64,000 nucleotides of DNA from Chromobacterium rhizoryzae (GTDB lineage Bacteria; Pseudomonadota; Gammaproteobacteria; Burkholderiales; Chromobacteriaceae), in contig NZ_CP066126.1 in the NCBI RefSeq assembly GCF_020544465.1, forward strand, positions 2,232,001 through 2,296,000, in the 5' to 3' direction. Position numbers and translations under genes: made by a program. The number at the start of each line of letters is the position of its first letter. The stretch's first letter is position 1. Shown piece after piece: positions 50,753-58,815 of this stretch. The notes under the pieces were generated by a model. The model did not search any database. It was not told the DNA's origin and saw nothing but the letters and a program-made list of their open reading frames with translations.

Positions 50753-51326
50753 ATTCACGCCGGCCGCGCTGGCGCTATTGCTGGCCAGCGGACTGGCCCA
50801 GGCTCACCCCGGCCACGCCGTCGCCGGCTTTTCCAGCGGCCTCGAGCATCCGCTTGGCGGGTTGGACCATTTGCTGGCCATGCTGGCGGTGGGTTTGTGG
50901 TCGTGGCGGCTGGGCGGCGCGGCTCGCTGGCAAGGGCCCTTGACCTTCATGGCCATGTTGGCCGCGGGCGGCGTGTTGGGCTGGCTGGGCGTGAGCGTGG
51001 CGGCGCTGGAAAGCGGCATCGCCGCCAGCGTGATCGCGCTGGGCCTGCTGCTGGCCTTCGCCTTGCAGCCGCGGCGCGGCCTGGCCTTGGCGGCGATCGC
51101 CGGCTTCGCCTTGCTGCACGGCGTCGCCCACGGCCAGGAAATGCCGCACGACGCCTCCGGCCTGGCTTACGCCGCCGGTTTCGTGCTGGCCTCCGGCCTG
51201 CTGCACGCGGCCGGCTTGCTGCTGGGACGGACGGAAACGCGCCTTGCCTTGGGCGAGCGGCTGGGGCGCGTCGCCGGCGGCGGCATCGCCGCGTGCGGAG
51301 TGCTGATGCTGGGCGGCTGGGTCTAA
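50736..51326 (+). CDS. HupE/UreJ family nickel transport protein
   Basis: A 196-aa membrane protein. Signal peptide to AQA, then HPGHAVAGFSSGLEHPLGGLDHLLAMLAVGLWS, the His/Asp-containing metal motif of HupE/UreJ, and five further helices including LLHGVAHGQEMPHD. The family takes up Ni2+ for urease or hydrogenase; here the urease context decides. It overlaps ureG by 17 bp. An inverted repeat (AAGCGGC-GCCGCTT, 51326-51345) and MITE copy F follow. Confidence 0.92.
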   Translation: MTFLRKFTPAALALLLASGLAQAHPGHAVAGFSSGLEHPLGGLDHLLAMLAVGLWSWRLGGAARWQGPLTFMAMLAAGGVLGWLGVSVAALESGIAASVIALGLLLAFALQPRRGLALAAIAGFALLHGVAHGQEMPHDASGLAYAAGFVLASGLLHAAGLLLGRTETRLALGERLGRVAGGGIAACGVLMLGGWV

Positions 51327-51345
51327 GCGGCTTCTAAGCCGCTTC

Positions 51346-51473
51346 TAAGAACGTGTTTACGATCTCGTGAGCAAGAGCGAGACAAGGCGAAAACCGCTGA
51401 GAAATGAGCATTTCGAAGTGCTACTCGCCGCGCCCGGTTTCACGAAGCGCAGCAGATCGTAAACAGGTTCTAA
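51346..51473 (+). mobile_element. MITE-like element, copy F (internally deleted)
   Basis: Element 51349-51470 (122 bp) with left end GAACGTGTTTACGATCT and right end AGATCGTAAACAGGTTC, flanked by TAA on both sides (51346-51348 and 51471-51473). About 20 bp of the usual interior, including the GTAC inverted pair, are missing. Its right junction supplies the TAG stop of the minus-strand gene that follows. Confidence 0.88.
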
Positions 51474-51712
51474 GCGCGCGTCGCGGCGTCGCGGCCGGGC
51501 TGGGCCGCCCGCTCCCGGATCAGATCCAGCTCATTGTGGGCGTCCTGCGCCATCTCCGCCGCCAGCCGGCAGAGTTGGGCGATGTGCTCGCGCGTTTGAG
51601 AGTCAGCCGTTTCGTTCAGGCGTTCGATCGCGCGCATCAGCGAGGCCAGCGATTGCAGCGTGTCCATGGCGCTGGCGGCGACGGCGCGTTCCGCTTGAGT
51701 GGATAAGGGCAT
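51470..51712 (-). CDS. Small helical hypothetical protein
   Basis: An 80-aa protein, almost entirely predicted helix (SAMDTLQSLASLMRAIERLN, REHIAQLCRLAAEMAQDAHNELDLIRERA). It resembles small phage-associated proteins of the DUF3077 type in composition only; I do not recognise the family. The TAG stop is formed by the junction with MITE copy F, so the original C-terminus may have been longer or different. It starts eight bases after the gene at 51721. Confidence 0.5.
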   Translation of the reverse strand: MPLSTQAERAVAASAMDTLQSLASLMRAIERLNETADSQTREHIAQLCRLAAEMAQDAHNELDLIRERAAQPGRDAATRA

Positions 51713-51720
51713 GGCGGCGT

Positions 51721-51993
51721 TCAAACGCTGAGCGCTTGCGGGCACACCTGGAGGCGCAGATTGGTGTGGCGCAGGCTGTAGCCGGTTTCCGCGCAGTAAA
51801 GCGCGCCGGTGTGGCGGTCCGCCCACAATCTCCGGCGCTGGATGCTGACCGCGCAGACCCGGCGCGGCAGCACGCCCTTGGGGGTGTGCAGCGCGGCCTT
51901 GACCACGGGCAGGGGTTTGAGCAGGCGCAGGCTCTCCACGGCGATGCAGCTGCCGTAGTCGGTAAGCCGGGGGCGAAGCGGCGGGAAGGTCAT
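51721..51993 (-). CDS. Hypothetical protein, first gene of a small two-gene unit
   Basis: A 90-aa basic protein with three or four cysteines and a beta-rich look (SIQRRRLWADRHTGALYCAETGYSLRHTNLRL). GGAG seven bases before ATG 51993 supports this start over 52005. No family is recognised. A palindrome (52055-52070) upstream may be the operator of the phage-type regulator encoded at 52114. Confidence 0.5.
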   Translation of the reverse strand: MTFPPLRPRLTDYGSCIAVESLRLLKPLPVVKAALHTPKGVLPRRVCAVSIQRRRLWADRHTGALYCAETGYSLRHTNLRLQVCPQALSV

Positions 51994-52054
51994 GCCAATC
52001 TCCATTCCTCACAAGGCGGTCGGCATAGCCTATCAATAAAGATATTAAGCAACA

Positions 52055-52070
52055 ATAACCACTAGGTTAT
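52055..52070. promoter_or_regulatory. Palindrome upstream of the small two-gene unit
   Basis: ATAACC, spacer ACTA, GGTTAT in an AT-rich intergenic region. A related TATATCCGGCTGG/TATATCCGACAGG direct repeat lies at about 52577 and 52617, upstream of the regulator gene. Confidence 0.4.
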
Positions 52071-52113
52071 CTACGGCAGAGTGTTGCGTATCGGCCCATG
52101 GCCGCGCGCCGGC

Positions 52114-52560
52114 TCATTCCGCCGCGCCGCCCGCCCAAGCGTCCGCCGGCTGCGGCTGAGGGGGCTCCTGAGTCAGCGCTTCCACCATGCCGCGCAGGCT
52201 GATCAGCGCTTTGCGGCTGAGAGTCTGCCCGCGCACGCCGCGATGCAGATCGTCGATCAACAACTGCAGCAAGGCGCGTTCCGACAGCGCGGCCTCGAAC
52301 TCCGCCACCCGCGCGTGCAGCGGCGGCAGGGCGTCGATGTCGCCTTCCTGATCCAGCCAGTAGCGGGGCAGGTTCAGCCGGTTTTCGATGTGGCGGGCCA
52401 GGTGTTCTCCCATGCCGCGGCCGCTGGGAGCGTCCGAGAACAGGCGGTAGATTTGCGGAGGGCGGCGATCGATCAGCTCCGCGAGTCGGGAAACGGTTCC
52501 GTCAAAATCGCGTTCGATCAACAGGCCCAGCTTGTGGCGGCGGATTTCGGTGGTGTTCAT
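52114..52560 (-). CDS. Phage-repressor-like DNA-binding protein
   Basis: A 148-aa protein. RLAELIDRRPPQIYRLFSD (about 25-43) looks like a helix-turn-helix, and the following MGEHLARHIENRLNLPRYWLDQEGD is the pattern seen after the HTH in Cro/CI-type repressors. The C-terminal half is helical without a peptidase motif. It reads toward the small two-gene unit and may regulate it. Confidence 0.65.
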   Translation of the reverse strand: MNTTEIRRHKLGLLIERDFDGTVSRLAELIDRRPPQIYRLFSDAPSGRGMGEHLARHIENRLNLPRYWLDQEGDIDALPPLHARVAEFEAALSERALLQLLIDDLHRGVRGQTLSRKALISLRGMVEALTQEPPQPQPADAWAGGAAE

Positions 52561-52678
52561 GTTTGCTATTCAAGCCTAAATATATCCGGCTGGTAAGCTG
52601 TCATATGGTTATTGATTTATATATCCGACAGGCCATGCCTGGGGTGGAGGAGCGATCGCCGCCGCTTGCGCGGCCATG

Positions 52679-52706
52679 AAAAAACGCCGGCAAGCCGGCG
52701 TTTTTC
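52679..52706 (-). terminator. Terminator of the zeta-like kinase gene
   Basis: AAAACGCCGGC, loop AA, GCCGGCGTTTTT: symmetric, with A and T runs on both sides. It lies 20 bp after the stop codon of the minus-strand gene. Confidence 0.85.
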
Positions 52707-52726
52707 GCAGGGGCGGCAGGCGCGTT

Positions 52727-53251
52727 TCAAGCCTCGGCGCTGAGATGGGCCACGACGTTGAAGCCTTCCTGCGGGCTGGGCGGCACGAAGTAGCGGGTGA
52801 TGTGGTCGAACTCCGCCTCGCTGACGCTGAACGGGTGGGAGCCCTTGGCGTTGCGCTGGCGCAAGCGCGCCTTGCAGGCCTCGTCGCTGACGTCCAGATG
52901 GTGCAGCTGGTGGGCGGCGCCGCTGGACTCGATCAGCTCGCGCATCCAGCGACGGCTGTCCAGGGTGTTGGCCGGCATGTCCAGCACCACGGACAGGCCC
53001 TGCCGCAGCAGAGCGGAGACATGGGGCGCCAGCGCGTCTTTCAGCGACTGCGAGCGGCGCACATAGTCGGTCAGCGTGCGGATCTCGCCGGGATAGAGCT
53101 TGGCCAGCCAGTCGTCTTCGCTGATCAGCACGGTGCGGGGCTGATCGGACAGGCGGCGGGTCAGCGTGGACTTGCCCGCCGCGATTTTGCCGCAAACCAA
53201 GTGCAGTGTCGCCTCAGTGGCCGTATCTTTGAATTGTTCATTGCTTGGCAT
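52727..53251 (-). CDS. P-loop kinase, zeta-toxin-like
   Basis: A 174-aa ATP-binding protein. Walker A is GKIAAGKST (21-29), followed by SEDDWLAKLYPGEI (acidic residues after strand 2) and VVLDMPANTLDSRRWM. The C-terminal part (EACKARLRQRN) resembles the LID of nucleotide or zeta-type kinases. It is an AAA_33-type kinase whose substrate is unknown. No antitoxin gene is adjacent, so a toxin role is not supported. AAGGAG lies ten bases before ATG 53251. A terminator-like hairpin sits 32 bp upstream in the leader. Confidence 0.8.
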   Translation of the reverse strand: MPSNEQFKDTATEATLHLVCGKIAAGKSTLTRRLSDQPRTVLISEDDWLAKLYPGEIRTLTDYVRRSQSLKDALAPHVSALLRQGLSVVLDMPANTLDSRRWMRELIESSGAAHQLHHLDVSDEACKARLRQRNAKGSHPFSVSEAEFDHITRYFVPPSPQEGFNVVAHLSAEA

Positions 53252-53285
53252 GACAGTCTCCTTGGGAGAGGGGCATATATGAAAA

Positions 53286-53353
53286 AACCCGCCGGTTGGG
53301 GCGGGTTGCCGGGCTTCGTCTGGCCGCGCGCCAACCCGCCTCAAAAAAAGGCG
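53286..53353 (-). promoter_or_regulatory. Candidate transcription attenuator in the zeta-like kinase leader
   Basis: Read on the minus strand: segment A GGCGGGTTG (53340-53332), segment B CAACCCGCC (53308-53300), segment C GGCGGGTT (53293-53286) followed by TTTTTT. B with C forms a terminator; A with B forms a nine-base-pair alternative that would prevent it. CGCC-T7-GGCG (53353-53338) could in turn sequester A. No gene lies upstream on this strand that would need a terminator here. Confidence 0.5.
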
Positions 53354-53478
53354 TCAATCCAATCTTGGCTGGAGAAGGGGGCGAAACGGCGCATAGTGGC
53401 CTTATGGTGGCCGCTTGGGCCGGCCTTGTCAAACCGCTGAGGCGGGCCGGCCGGCGCGATATCCGGTAGACTGGACCG

Positions 53479-54168
53479 ATGTGCGTCAATTATCTATGTC
53501 CCCATCCGGATCAACTGCCGTTGTTCGGCGTGGAGGCCGGCGAGCTGCTTTGGCAAGAAGAGGCCTGGCAGGATTACGCCGCGCCCTTCATCGTGGCCGG
53601 CCGCCGGGGCCTGGAGCCGCGGCTGGGCAATTACGGCCTGGTGCCCAAGCGTCATCAGCCGGAGGGCATGCGGCTGTCCACCACCAACGCGCGTTCGGAA
53701 ACCGTGGCCGAACTGAAAAACTTCCGCTACCCGTGGCGGGCCGGCCAGCGTTGCCTGGTGCCGATGCGGGCCTTTTTCGAACCCTCGTATGAAAGCGGCC
53801 GCGCGGTGCGCTGGCGCATCGGCCTGGCCGACGACGCGCCGTTCGCGGTGGCCGGGCTGTGGCGGGCCTGGTCGGAGCCGGACGGTTCGATCAGCCACGC
53901 CTTCACCCAATTGACGGTCAACGCCGAGGCGCACGCGCTGATGCGCCGCACCCACAAGCCGGAGGACGAGAAGCGTTCGCTGGTGATTGTGCGGCCGGAG
54001 GATTACCAGGCCTGGCTGACGGCGCGGAGGCCGGAGGACGCGCAGCGCTTGCTGCGGCTGTATCCGGCGGAGGAGATGCGTGCCGAGGACGCGCCGCTGG
54101 CGCCGCGCCAGGGCGCGCCCAAGCCGGCGCCTCAGCCGCTGCCGCGAACCTTGGGTTTGTTCGACTGA
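53479..54168 (+). CDS. SOS response-associated peptidase (SRAP, YedK/HMCES family)
   Basis: A 229-aa protein. Cys2 (MCVNY) becomes the N-terminal catalytic residue that forms a thiazolidine crosslink with abasic sites in single-stranded DNA. TTNARSET, CLVPMRAFFEP (with the active-site Glu) and THKPEDEKR (active-site His) are the SRAP motifs. It protects abasic sites at replication forks. No clear LexA box is seen upstream. The C-terminal tail (RQGAPKPAPQPLPRTLGLFD) is proline-rich, as in many homologues. Confidence 0.93.
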   Translation: MCVNYLCPHPDQLPLFGVEAGELLWQEEAWQDYAAPFIVAGRRGLEPRLGNYGLVPKRHQPEGMRLSTTNARSETVAELKNFRYPWRAGQRCLVPMRAFFEPSYESGRAVRWRIGLADDAPFAVAGLWRAWSEPDGSISHAFTQLTVNAEAHALMRRTHKPEDEKRSLVIVRPEDYQAWLTARRPEDAQRLLRLYPAEEMRAEDAPLAPRQGAPKPAPQPLPRTLGLFD

Positions 54169-54197
54169 ACGCCGTATGAGCAAAGCCGCGAATGCTG

Positions 54198-54279
54198 GCG
54201 GGTATCGCTTATGGCTCCTCCCTCCCTACGCGCGGCGGTTTGCCATGGGTAGGGTGGGTGGAGCGTAGCGATCCCGCGC
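54198..54279. repeat. Second dispersed repeat family, copy 2
   Basis: GCGGGTATCGCT to GCGATCCCGCGC with the same core as 27993-28075 (CCTCCCTCCCT and GCCATGGGTAGGGTGGG). It lies between the convergent SRAP and fumC genes. Confidence 0.65.
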
Positions 54280-54362
54280 GGAGGTCTGTCGCAGAGGCCT
54301 GGGGCAGCCAGGATGCGCGGTTTTCTGTGCGCCAAGCCAGGTTCAGCGCACTGAAAAAGAGC

Positions 54363-55742
54363 TTAGATCATCGCCTTCGGATCCACCCACTGATCAAACT
54401 GCTCCGCCGTCACATAACCCAGCTCCAGCGCCGCCTGCTTGAGGGTGCCGCCGTTGGCGTGGGCCAGCTTGGCGATGGCGGCGGCCTTGTCATAGCCGAT
54501 GTGCGGGTTGAGCGCGGTGACCAGCATCAGCGATTGCTCCAGCAATTGCTCGATGCGCGGGCGGTTGGCCTGCATGCCGCGCACGCAATGATGGTTGAGG
54601 CTGTCCATGCCGTCTGACAGCAGGCGCGCGCTTTGCAGGAAATTGTGGACAATCAGCGGCTTGAATACGTTCAATTCGAAATTGCCGGAGGCGGCGCCGA
54701 TGGACAGCGCCACGTCGTTGCCCAGCACCTGGCAGCACAACATGGTCATCGCCTCGCACTGAGTGGGGTTGACCTTGCCCGGCATGATGGAGCTGCCCGG
54801 CTCGTTTTCCGGGATCAGCAATTCGCCCAGGCCGCTGCGCGGGCCGGAGGCCAGCCAGCGGATGTCGTTGGCGATCTTGATCAGCGCCGTGGCCAGTTGC
54901 TTGAGCGCGCCGTGGGAGTGCACCAGCGCGTCGTGGCCGGCCAGCGCGGCGAACTTGTTGCCGGCGCTGGCGAAGGGCAGGCCGCAGGCGCGATTGAGCT
55001 CCGCGGCCACGCGCGGGCCGAACTCCGGATGGGTGTTGAGGCCGGTGCCGACGGCGGTGCCGCCCACGGCCAGCTGGTAGAGGCCGGGCAGCGCGGCGCG
55101 GACGGCGTGTTCGGCTTGCTCCAGCTGGTCCACCCAGCCGGACAGCTCCTGGCCCAGGGTCAGCGGAGTGGCGTCCTGCAAATGGGTGCGGCCTATCTTG
55201 ACGATGTCGGCGAAGGCGGCCGCCTTGTCCGTCAGCGCGGCGCGCAGCCGGCCCAGCGCCGGCAGCAGCCTGTCGTGCACCGCGCGCGCGGCGGCCACGT
55301 GCATGGCGGTGGGGTAGATGTCGTTGGAGGACTGGCCGCGGTTGACGTCGTCGTTGGGGTGGACGAGCCGGCCCGGGCCGCGCTCGCCGCCCAGCAGTTC
55401 GGACGCGCGGTTGGCCAGCACCTCGTTCATATTCATATTGCTCTGAGTGCCGGAGCCGGTTTGCCATACCGACAGCGGGAAGGCGTCCGGATGTTTGCCG
55501 GCCAGGACTTCGTCGGCGGCGGCGACGACGGCGTCGGCCTTGTTCGCCGGCAGTTTGCCCAATTCGCGGTTGGCCAGCGCGGCGGCGCGTTTGACCTGGG
55601 CCAGCGCCAGGATCAGTTCCGGCGGCATGGTTTCGCTGGAGATGGCGAAGTGGCCGAGCGAGCGCTGGGTCTGCGCGCCCCACAGCGCGTTGGCGGGGAC
55701 TTCGATGTCGCCGAAGGAATCGTGTTCTATTCTGTGTGTCAT
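54363..55742 (-). CDS. fumC: Class II fumarate hydratase
   Basis: A 459-aa TCA-cycle enzyme interconverting fumarate and malate; homotetramer, oxygen-stable, no iron-sulfur cluster. The superfamily signature GSSIMPGKVNPTQCE and the segments TGSGTQSNMNMNEVLANRA and GRTHLQDATPLTLGQE are present. Length is normal. It lies head to head with acnA, another TCA gene, with MITE copy G between them. Confidence 0.96.
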   Translation of the reverse strand: MTHRIEHDSFGDIEVPANALWGAQTQRSLGHFAISSETMPPELILALAQVKRAAALANRELGKLPANKADAVVAAADEVLAGKHPDAFPLSVWQTGSGTQSNMNMNEVLANRASELLGGERGPGRLVHPNDDVNRGQSSNDIYPTAMHVAAARAVHDRLLPALGRLRAALTDKAAAFADIVKIGRTHLQDATPLTLGQELSGWVDQLEQAEHAVRAALPGLYQLAVGGTAVGTGLNTHPEFGPRVAAELNRACGLPFASAGNKFAALAGHDALVHSHGALKQLATALIKIANDIRWLASGPRSGLGELLIPENEPGSSIMPGKVNPTQCEAMTMLCCQVLGNDVALSIGAASGNFELNVFKPLIVHNFLQSARLLSDGMDSLNHHCVRGMQANRPRIEQLLEQSLMLVTALNPHIGYDKAAAIAKLAHANGGTLKQAALELGYVTAEQFDQWVDPKAMI

Positions 55743-55888
55743 GGCATGCCTTTCGCACGGGAATGAGGTTTCGATTGTATGCTAAATGCAAGTTAAGGGC
55801 TGAACCATTGACCCTTTTCCCGGTCTGAACATGAGGCGGAGCGCCTCGGACAGACCGCTTGTCGAGGCGCTCCCATGGTTTTCGCCCT

Positions 55889-56033
55889 TGAGTGCGTGTT
55901 TACGATCTCGCGAGACCAGGCGAAAACCGCTGAGAAAGCAAATGCGCAGGTGGCGCATGAGCGTTTCGAAGCGGGTTTCAAGGCCTTTGTCTAACATCCC
56001 GCCGCGGCGCGGCGGGTCGTAAACAGGTTCTTA
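55889..56033 (+). mobile_element. MITE-like element, copy G
   Basis: Left end GTGCGTGTTTACGATCT (from 55892), right end GGGTCGTAAACAGGTTC (to 56030), flanked by TGA on the left and TTA on the right, so the duplication is no longer exact. Interior blocks GAAAACCGCTGAGAAAGC and GAGCGTTTCGAAGC are shared. It ends 33 bp before acnA and occupies much of the fumC-acnA intergenic region (55743-56065). Confidence 0.8.
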
Positions 56034-56065
56034 GCTTGCATCTTGGCTTTCAACAGGAGTCCTTC

Positions 56066-58738
56066 ATGTCGCTTCGTTCCGAATCCACTTTGCGTTCCTT
56101 TACCCTGGCCTCGGGCCAGTCCTGTCAATTCCATTCGCTGCCGGCGCTGGCGGAGCTGGGCGTCGGCGATGTCGGCCGGCTGCCGGTGTCGCTGCGCATC
56201 GTGCTGGAGTCTTTGCTGCGCCACCTGGACGGCCAGCGCGTAGCCGAGGAGCATGTGCGGCAGTTGGCCGGCTGGCGGCCGCAGGCGCCGCGCAGCGAGG
56301 AGATCCCCTTCGTGGTGGCGCGCATCGTGCTGCAGGATTTCACCGGCGTGCCGCTGCTGTGCGATCTGGCGGCGATGCGTTCGGTGGCCCAGCGCTTCGG
56401 CAAGCCGCCCAAGCGCATCGAACCGCTGGTGCCGGTGGACCTGGTGGTGGACCACTCGGTGCAGATCGACCACTTCCGCGAGAACAACGCCTTGGACCTT
56501 AACATGAAACTGGAATTCCGCCGCAACGCGGAACGCTACCGTTTCATCAAATGGGGGATGCAGGCCTTCGACACCTTCAAGGTGGTGCCGCCGGGCATCG
56601 GCATCGTGCACCAGGTGAACCTGGAGTATCTGGCGCGCGGAGTGTTGAGCAAGGGCGGGGTCTATTACCCGGACAGCCTGGTGGGCACGGATTCGCACAC
56701 CACCATGATCAACGGCCTGGGCGTGGTGGGCTGGGGCGTGGGCGGCATCGAGGCGGAGGCCGGCATGTTGGGCCAGCCGGTGTATTTCCTGACGCCGGAC
56801 GTGGTGGGCGTGCATTTGAAAGGCCGGCTGCGCGAGGGCGTGACCGCCACCGATCTGGTGCTGACCGTGACCGAGATGCTGCGCAAGGCGCAGGTGGTGG
56901 GCAAGTTCGTGGAGTTCTACGGCGCCGGCGCGGCCTCGCTGACTCTGCAGGATCGCGCCACGCTGGCGAACATGGCGCCGGAGTACGGCGCCACCATGGG
57001 CTTCTTCCCGCCGGACGAGCAGACAGCCGCCTATCTGACCGCCACCGGCCGCAGCGAGGCGGAAGTGGACGCGTTCCGCCGCTATTTCCAGGCGCAGCAA
57101 ATGTTCGGCATGCCGCAGGAGGGCGAAATCGATTACAGCAGCGTGCTGGAGCTGGATCTGGCCACGGTCGCGCCCAGCGTGGCCGGCCCGCGCCGGCCGC
57201 AGGACCGCATCGCCCTGCCGGACTTGAAGACGCGTTTCAACGAGCTCTTGCACCAGCCGGCCAAAACCGGCGGTTACGGCAAGGAGGGCGCCGGCGGCTT
57301 CAGCGGCAAGCTGCGTCATGGTTCGGTGTTGATCGCGGCGATCACCTCTTGCACCAACACCTCCAACCCCGGGGTGATGCTGGCCGCCGGCCTGCTGGCG
57401 CAGAAGGCGGTGGCCAGCGGCCTGAGCGTGGCCGGTCACATCAAGACCTCGCTGGCCCCCGGCTCGCGGGTGGTGACCGACTACCTGGGCAAGGCGCATT
57501 TGCTGGCGCCGCTGGAGCAGCTGGGGTTCCGCGTGGCCGCCTACGGCTGCACCACCTGCATCGGCAACGCCGGCCCGCTGGAGCCGCAACTGGAGAGCGA
57601 GGTCAGCGGGCAGGACCTGATCTGCGCGTCGGTGCTGTCCGGCAACCGCAATTTCGAGGCGCGCATTCATCCGGCGATCAAGGCCAACTTCCTGATGAGT
57701 CCGCCGCTGGTGGTGGCCTTCGCCATCGCCGGCCGGGTGGACATCGATCTGGAGCATGAGCCCTTGGGCGTCGGCGTGGACGGCAAGCCGGTGTATCTGC
57801 GCGATGTCTGGCCCAGCCAGCAGGAGGTGGGCGCCGCCTTGCTGCAAGCGACGGATGCGACCACGTATCGCCGCTTGTACCAGGATTTCGCCAGCGGCAA
57901 CCCGCTGTGGAACGATATCGCCGCCAGCGCGGGCGAGGTCTACGGCTGGGAGGCGTCCAGCTATATCGCCGAACCGCCGTTCTTCCAGGAGTTCGCGATG
58001 CAGCCCACGGCGCAGCCGCCTATCCGCGGCGCGCGCGCCTTGGCGATCTTCGGGGATTCGGTGACCACCGACCACATCAGCCCGGCCGGTTCGATCAAGC
58101 CGAGCTCGCCGGCCGGCCTGTATCTGCAAGGGCAGGGCATCCAGCCCGGCGATTTCAACAGCTACGGCTCGCGGCGCGGCCATCACGAGGTGATGATGCG
58201 CGGCACTTTCGCCAATGTGCGCATCCGCAACCTGATGCTGGCGCCGGACGCCGACGGCAAGCCGGTGGAGGGCGGCCTGACCCTGCTGCAGCCGGACGGC
58301 GAGCAAATGGCCATCTACGACGCGGCGATGAGCTATGTGCGCGCCGGCACGCCCACACTGATCTTCGCCGGCGAGGAGTACGGCACCGGCTCCAGCCGGG
58401 ACTGGGCGGCCAAGGGCACGCGCCTGCTGGGCGTGCGCGCGGTGGTGGCCAAGAGCTTCGAGCGCATTCACCGTTCCAATCTGGTGGGCATGGGGGTGTT
58501 GCCGCTGCAGTTCCTGGACGGGGACAGCGCCGCCGGCCTCAAGGGCGACGAAACCTTCGAGCTGCGCGGGCTGGAGGACGGCATCGCGCCGCAGCAGCGG
58601 GTGCATTTGCTGATCCGAGACGCCGCCGGCGGCGAACGCGAACTGCCCTTGCTGCTGCGCATCGACACGCCGGTGGAGGTGGATTACTACCGGCACGGCG
58701 GCATCCTGCCCTATGTGTTGCGTCAGTTGCTGGCTTGA
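56066..58738 (+). CDS. acnA: Aconitate hydratase A
   Basis: An 890-aa [4Fe-4S] enzyme converting citrate to isocitrate. The cluster cysteines are in ITSCTNTSNPGVM and the CTTCIGNAGP pair. PDSLVGTDSHTTMINGLGVVGWGVGGIEAEA (read in parts) and GEEYGTGSSRDWAAKG are conserved aconitase segments. AcnA type by order and length, not AcnB. ATG 56066 has AGGAG eight bases upstream. A large hairpin terminator follows. Confidence 0.96.
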   Translation: MSLRSESTLRSFTLASGQSCQFHSLPALAELGVGDVGRLPVSLRIVLESLLRHLDGQRVAEEHVRQLAGWRPQAPRSEEIPFVVARIVLQDFTGVPLLCDLAAMRSVAQRFGKPPKRIEPLVPVDLVVDHSVQIDHFRENNALDLNMKLEFRRNAERYRFIKWGMQAFDTFKVVPPGIGIVHQVNLEYLARGVLSKGGVYYPDSLVGTDSHTTMINGLGVVGWGVGGIEAEAGMLGQPVYFLTPDVVGVHLKGRLREGVTATDLVLTVTEMLRKAQVVGKFVEFYGAGAASLTLQDRATLANMAPEYGATMGFFPPDEQTAAYLTATGRSEAEVDAFRRYFQAQQMFGMPQEGEIDYSSVLELDLATVAPSVAGPRRPQDRIALPDLKTRFNELLHQPAKTGGYGKEGAGGFSGKLRHGSVLIAAITSCTNTSNPGVMLAAGLLAQKAVASGLSVAGHIKTSLAPGSRVVTDYLGKAHLLAPLEQLGFRVAAYGCTTCIGNAGPLEPQLESEVSGQDLICASVLSGNRNFEARIHPAIKANFLMSPPLVVAFAIAGRVDIDLEHEPLGVGVDGKPVYLRDVWPSQQEVGAALLQATDATTYRRLYQDFASGNPLWNDIAASAGEVYGWEASSYIAEPPFFQEFAMQPTAQPPIRGARALAIFGDSVTTDHISPAGSIKPSSPAGLYLQGQGIQPGDFNSYGSRRGHHEVMMRGTFANVRIRNLMLAPDADGKPVEGGLTLLQPDGEQMAIYDAAMSYVRAGTPTLIFAGEEYGTGSSRDWAAKGTRLLGVRAVVAKSFERIHRSNLVGMGVLPLQFLDGDSAAGLKGDETFELRGLEDGIAPQQRVHLLIRDAAGGERELPLLLRIDTPVEVDYYRHGGILPYVLRQLLA

Positions 58739-58761
58739 GCGCCGACATCTGACCGCGTTTT

Positions 58762-58798
58762 AAAGCACAACAGCCGCTTTGAGCGGCTGTTGTGCTTT
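58762..58798. terminator. Bidirectional terminator between acnA and the PotF-like gene
   Basis: A 17-bp perfect stem (AAAGCACAACAGCCGCT and its complement) with loop TTG. A-run and T-run on both sides allow it to serve both convergent genes. Confidence 0.9.
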
Positions 58799-58815
58799 GG
58801 CGGAGCCGCGCGGCT

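Noticed and set aside
52727..53251. A zeta toxin of a toxin-antitoxin pair
   Set aside because: No epsilon-like antitoxin gene is adjacent, and the similarity is limited to general P-loop kinase features.
55991..58696. A 901-codon open frame antisense to acnA
   Set aside because: It mirrors the whole of acnA, is rich in His, Gln, Arg and Ala, and shows no family motif. Such frames are common in very GC-rich genes.
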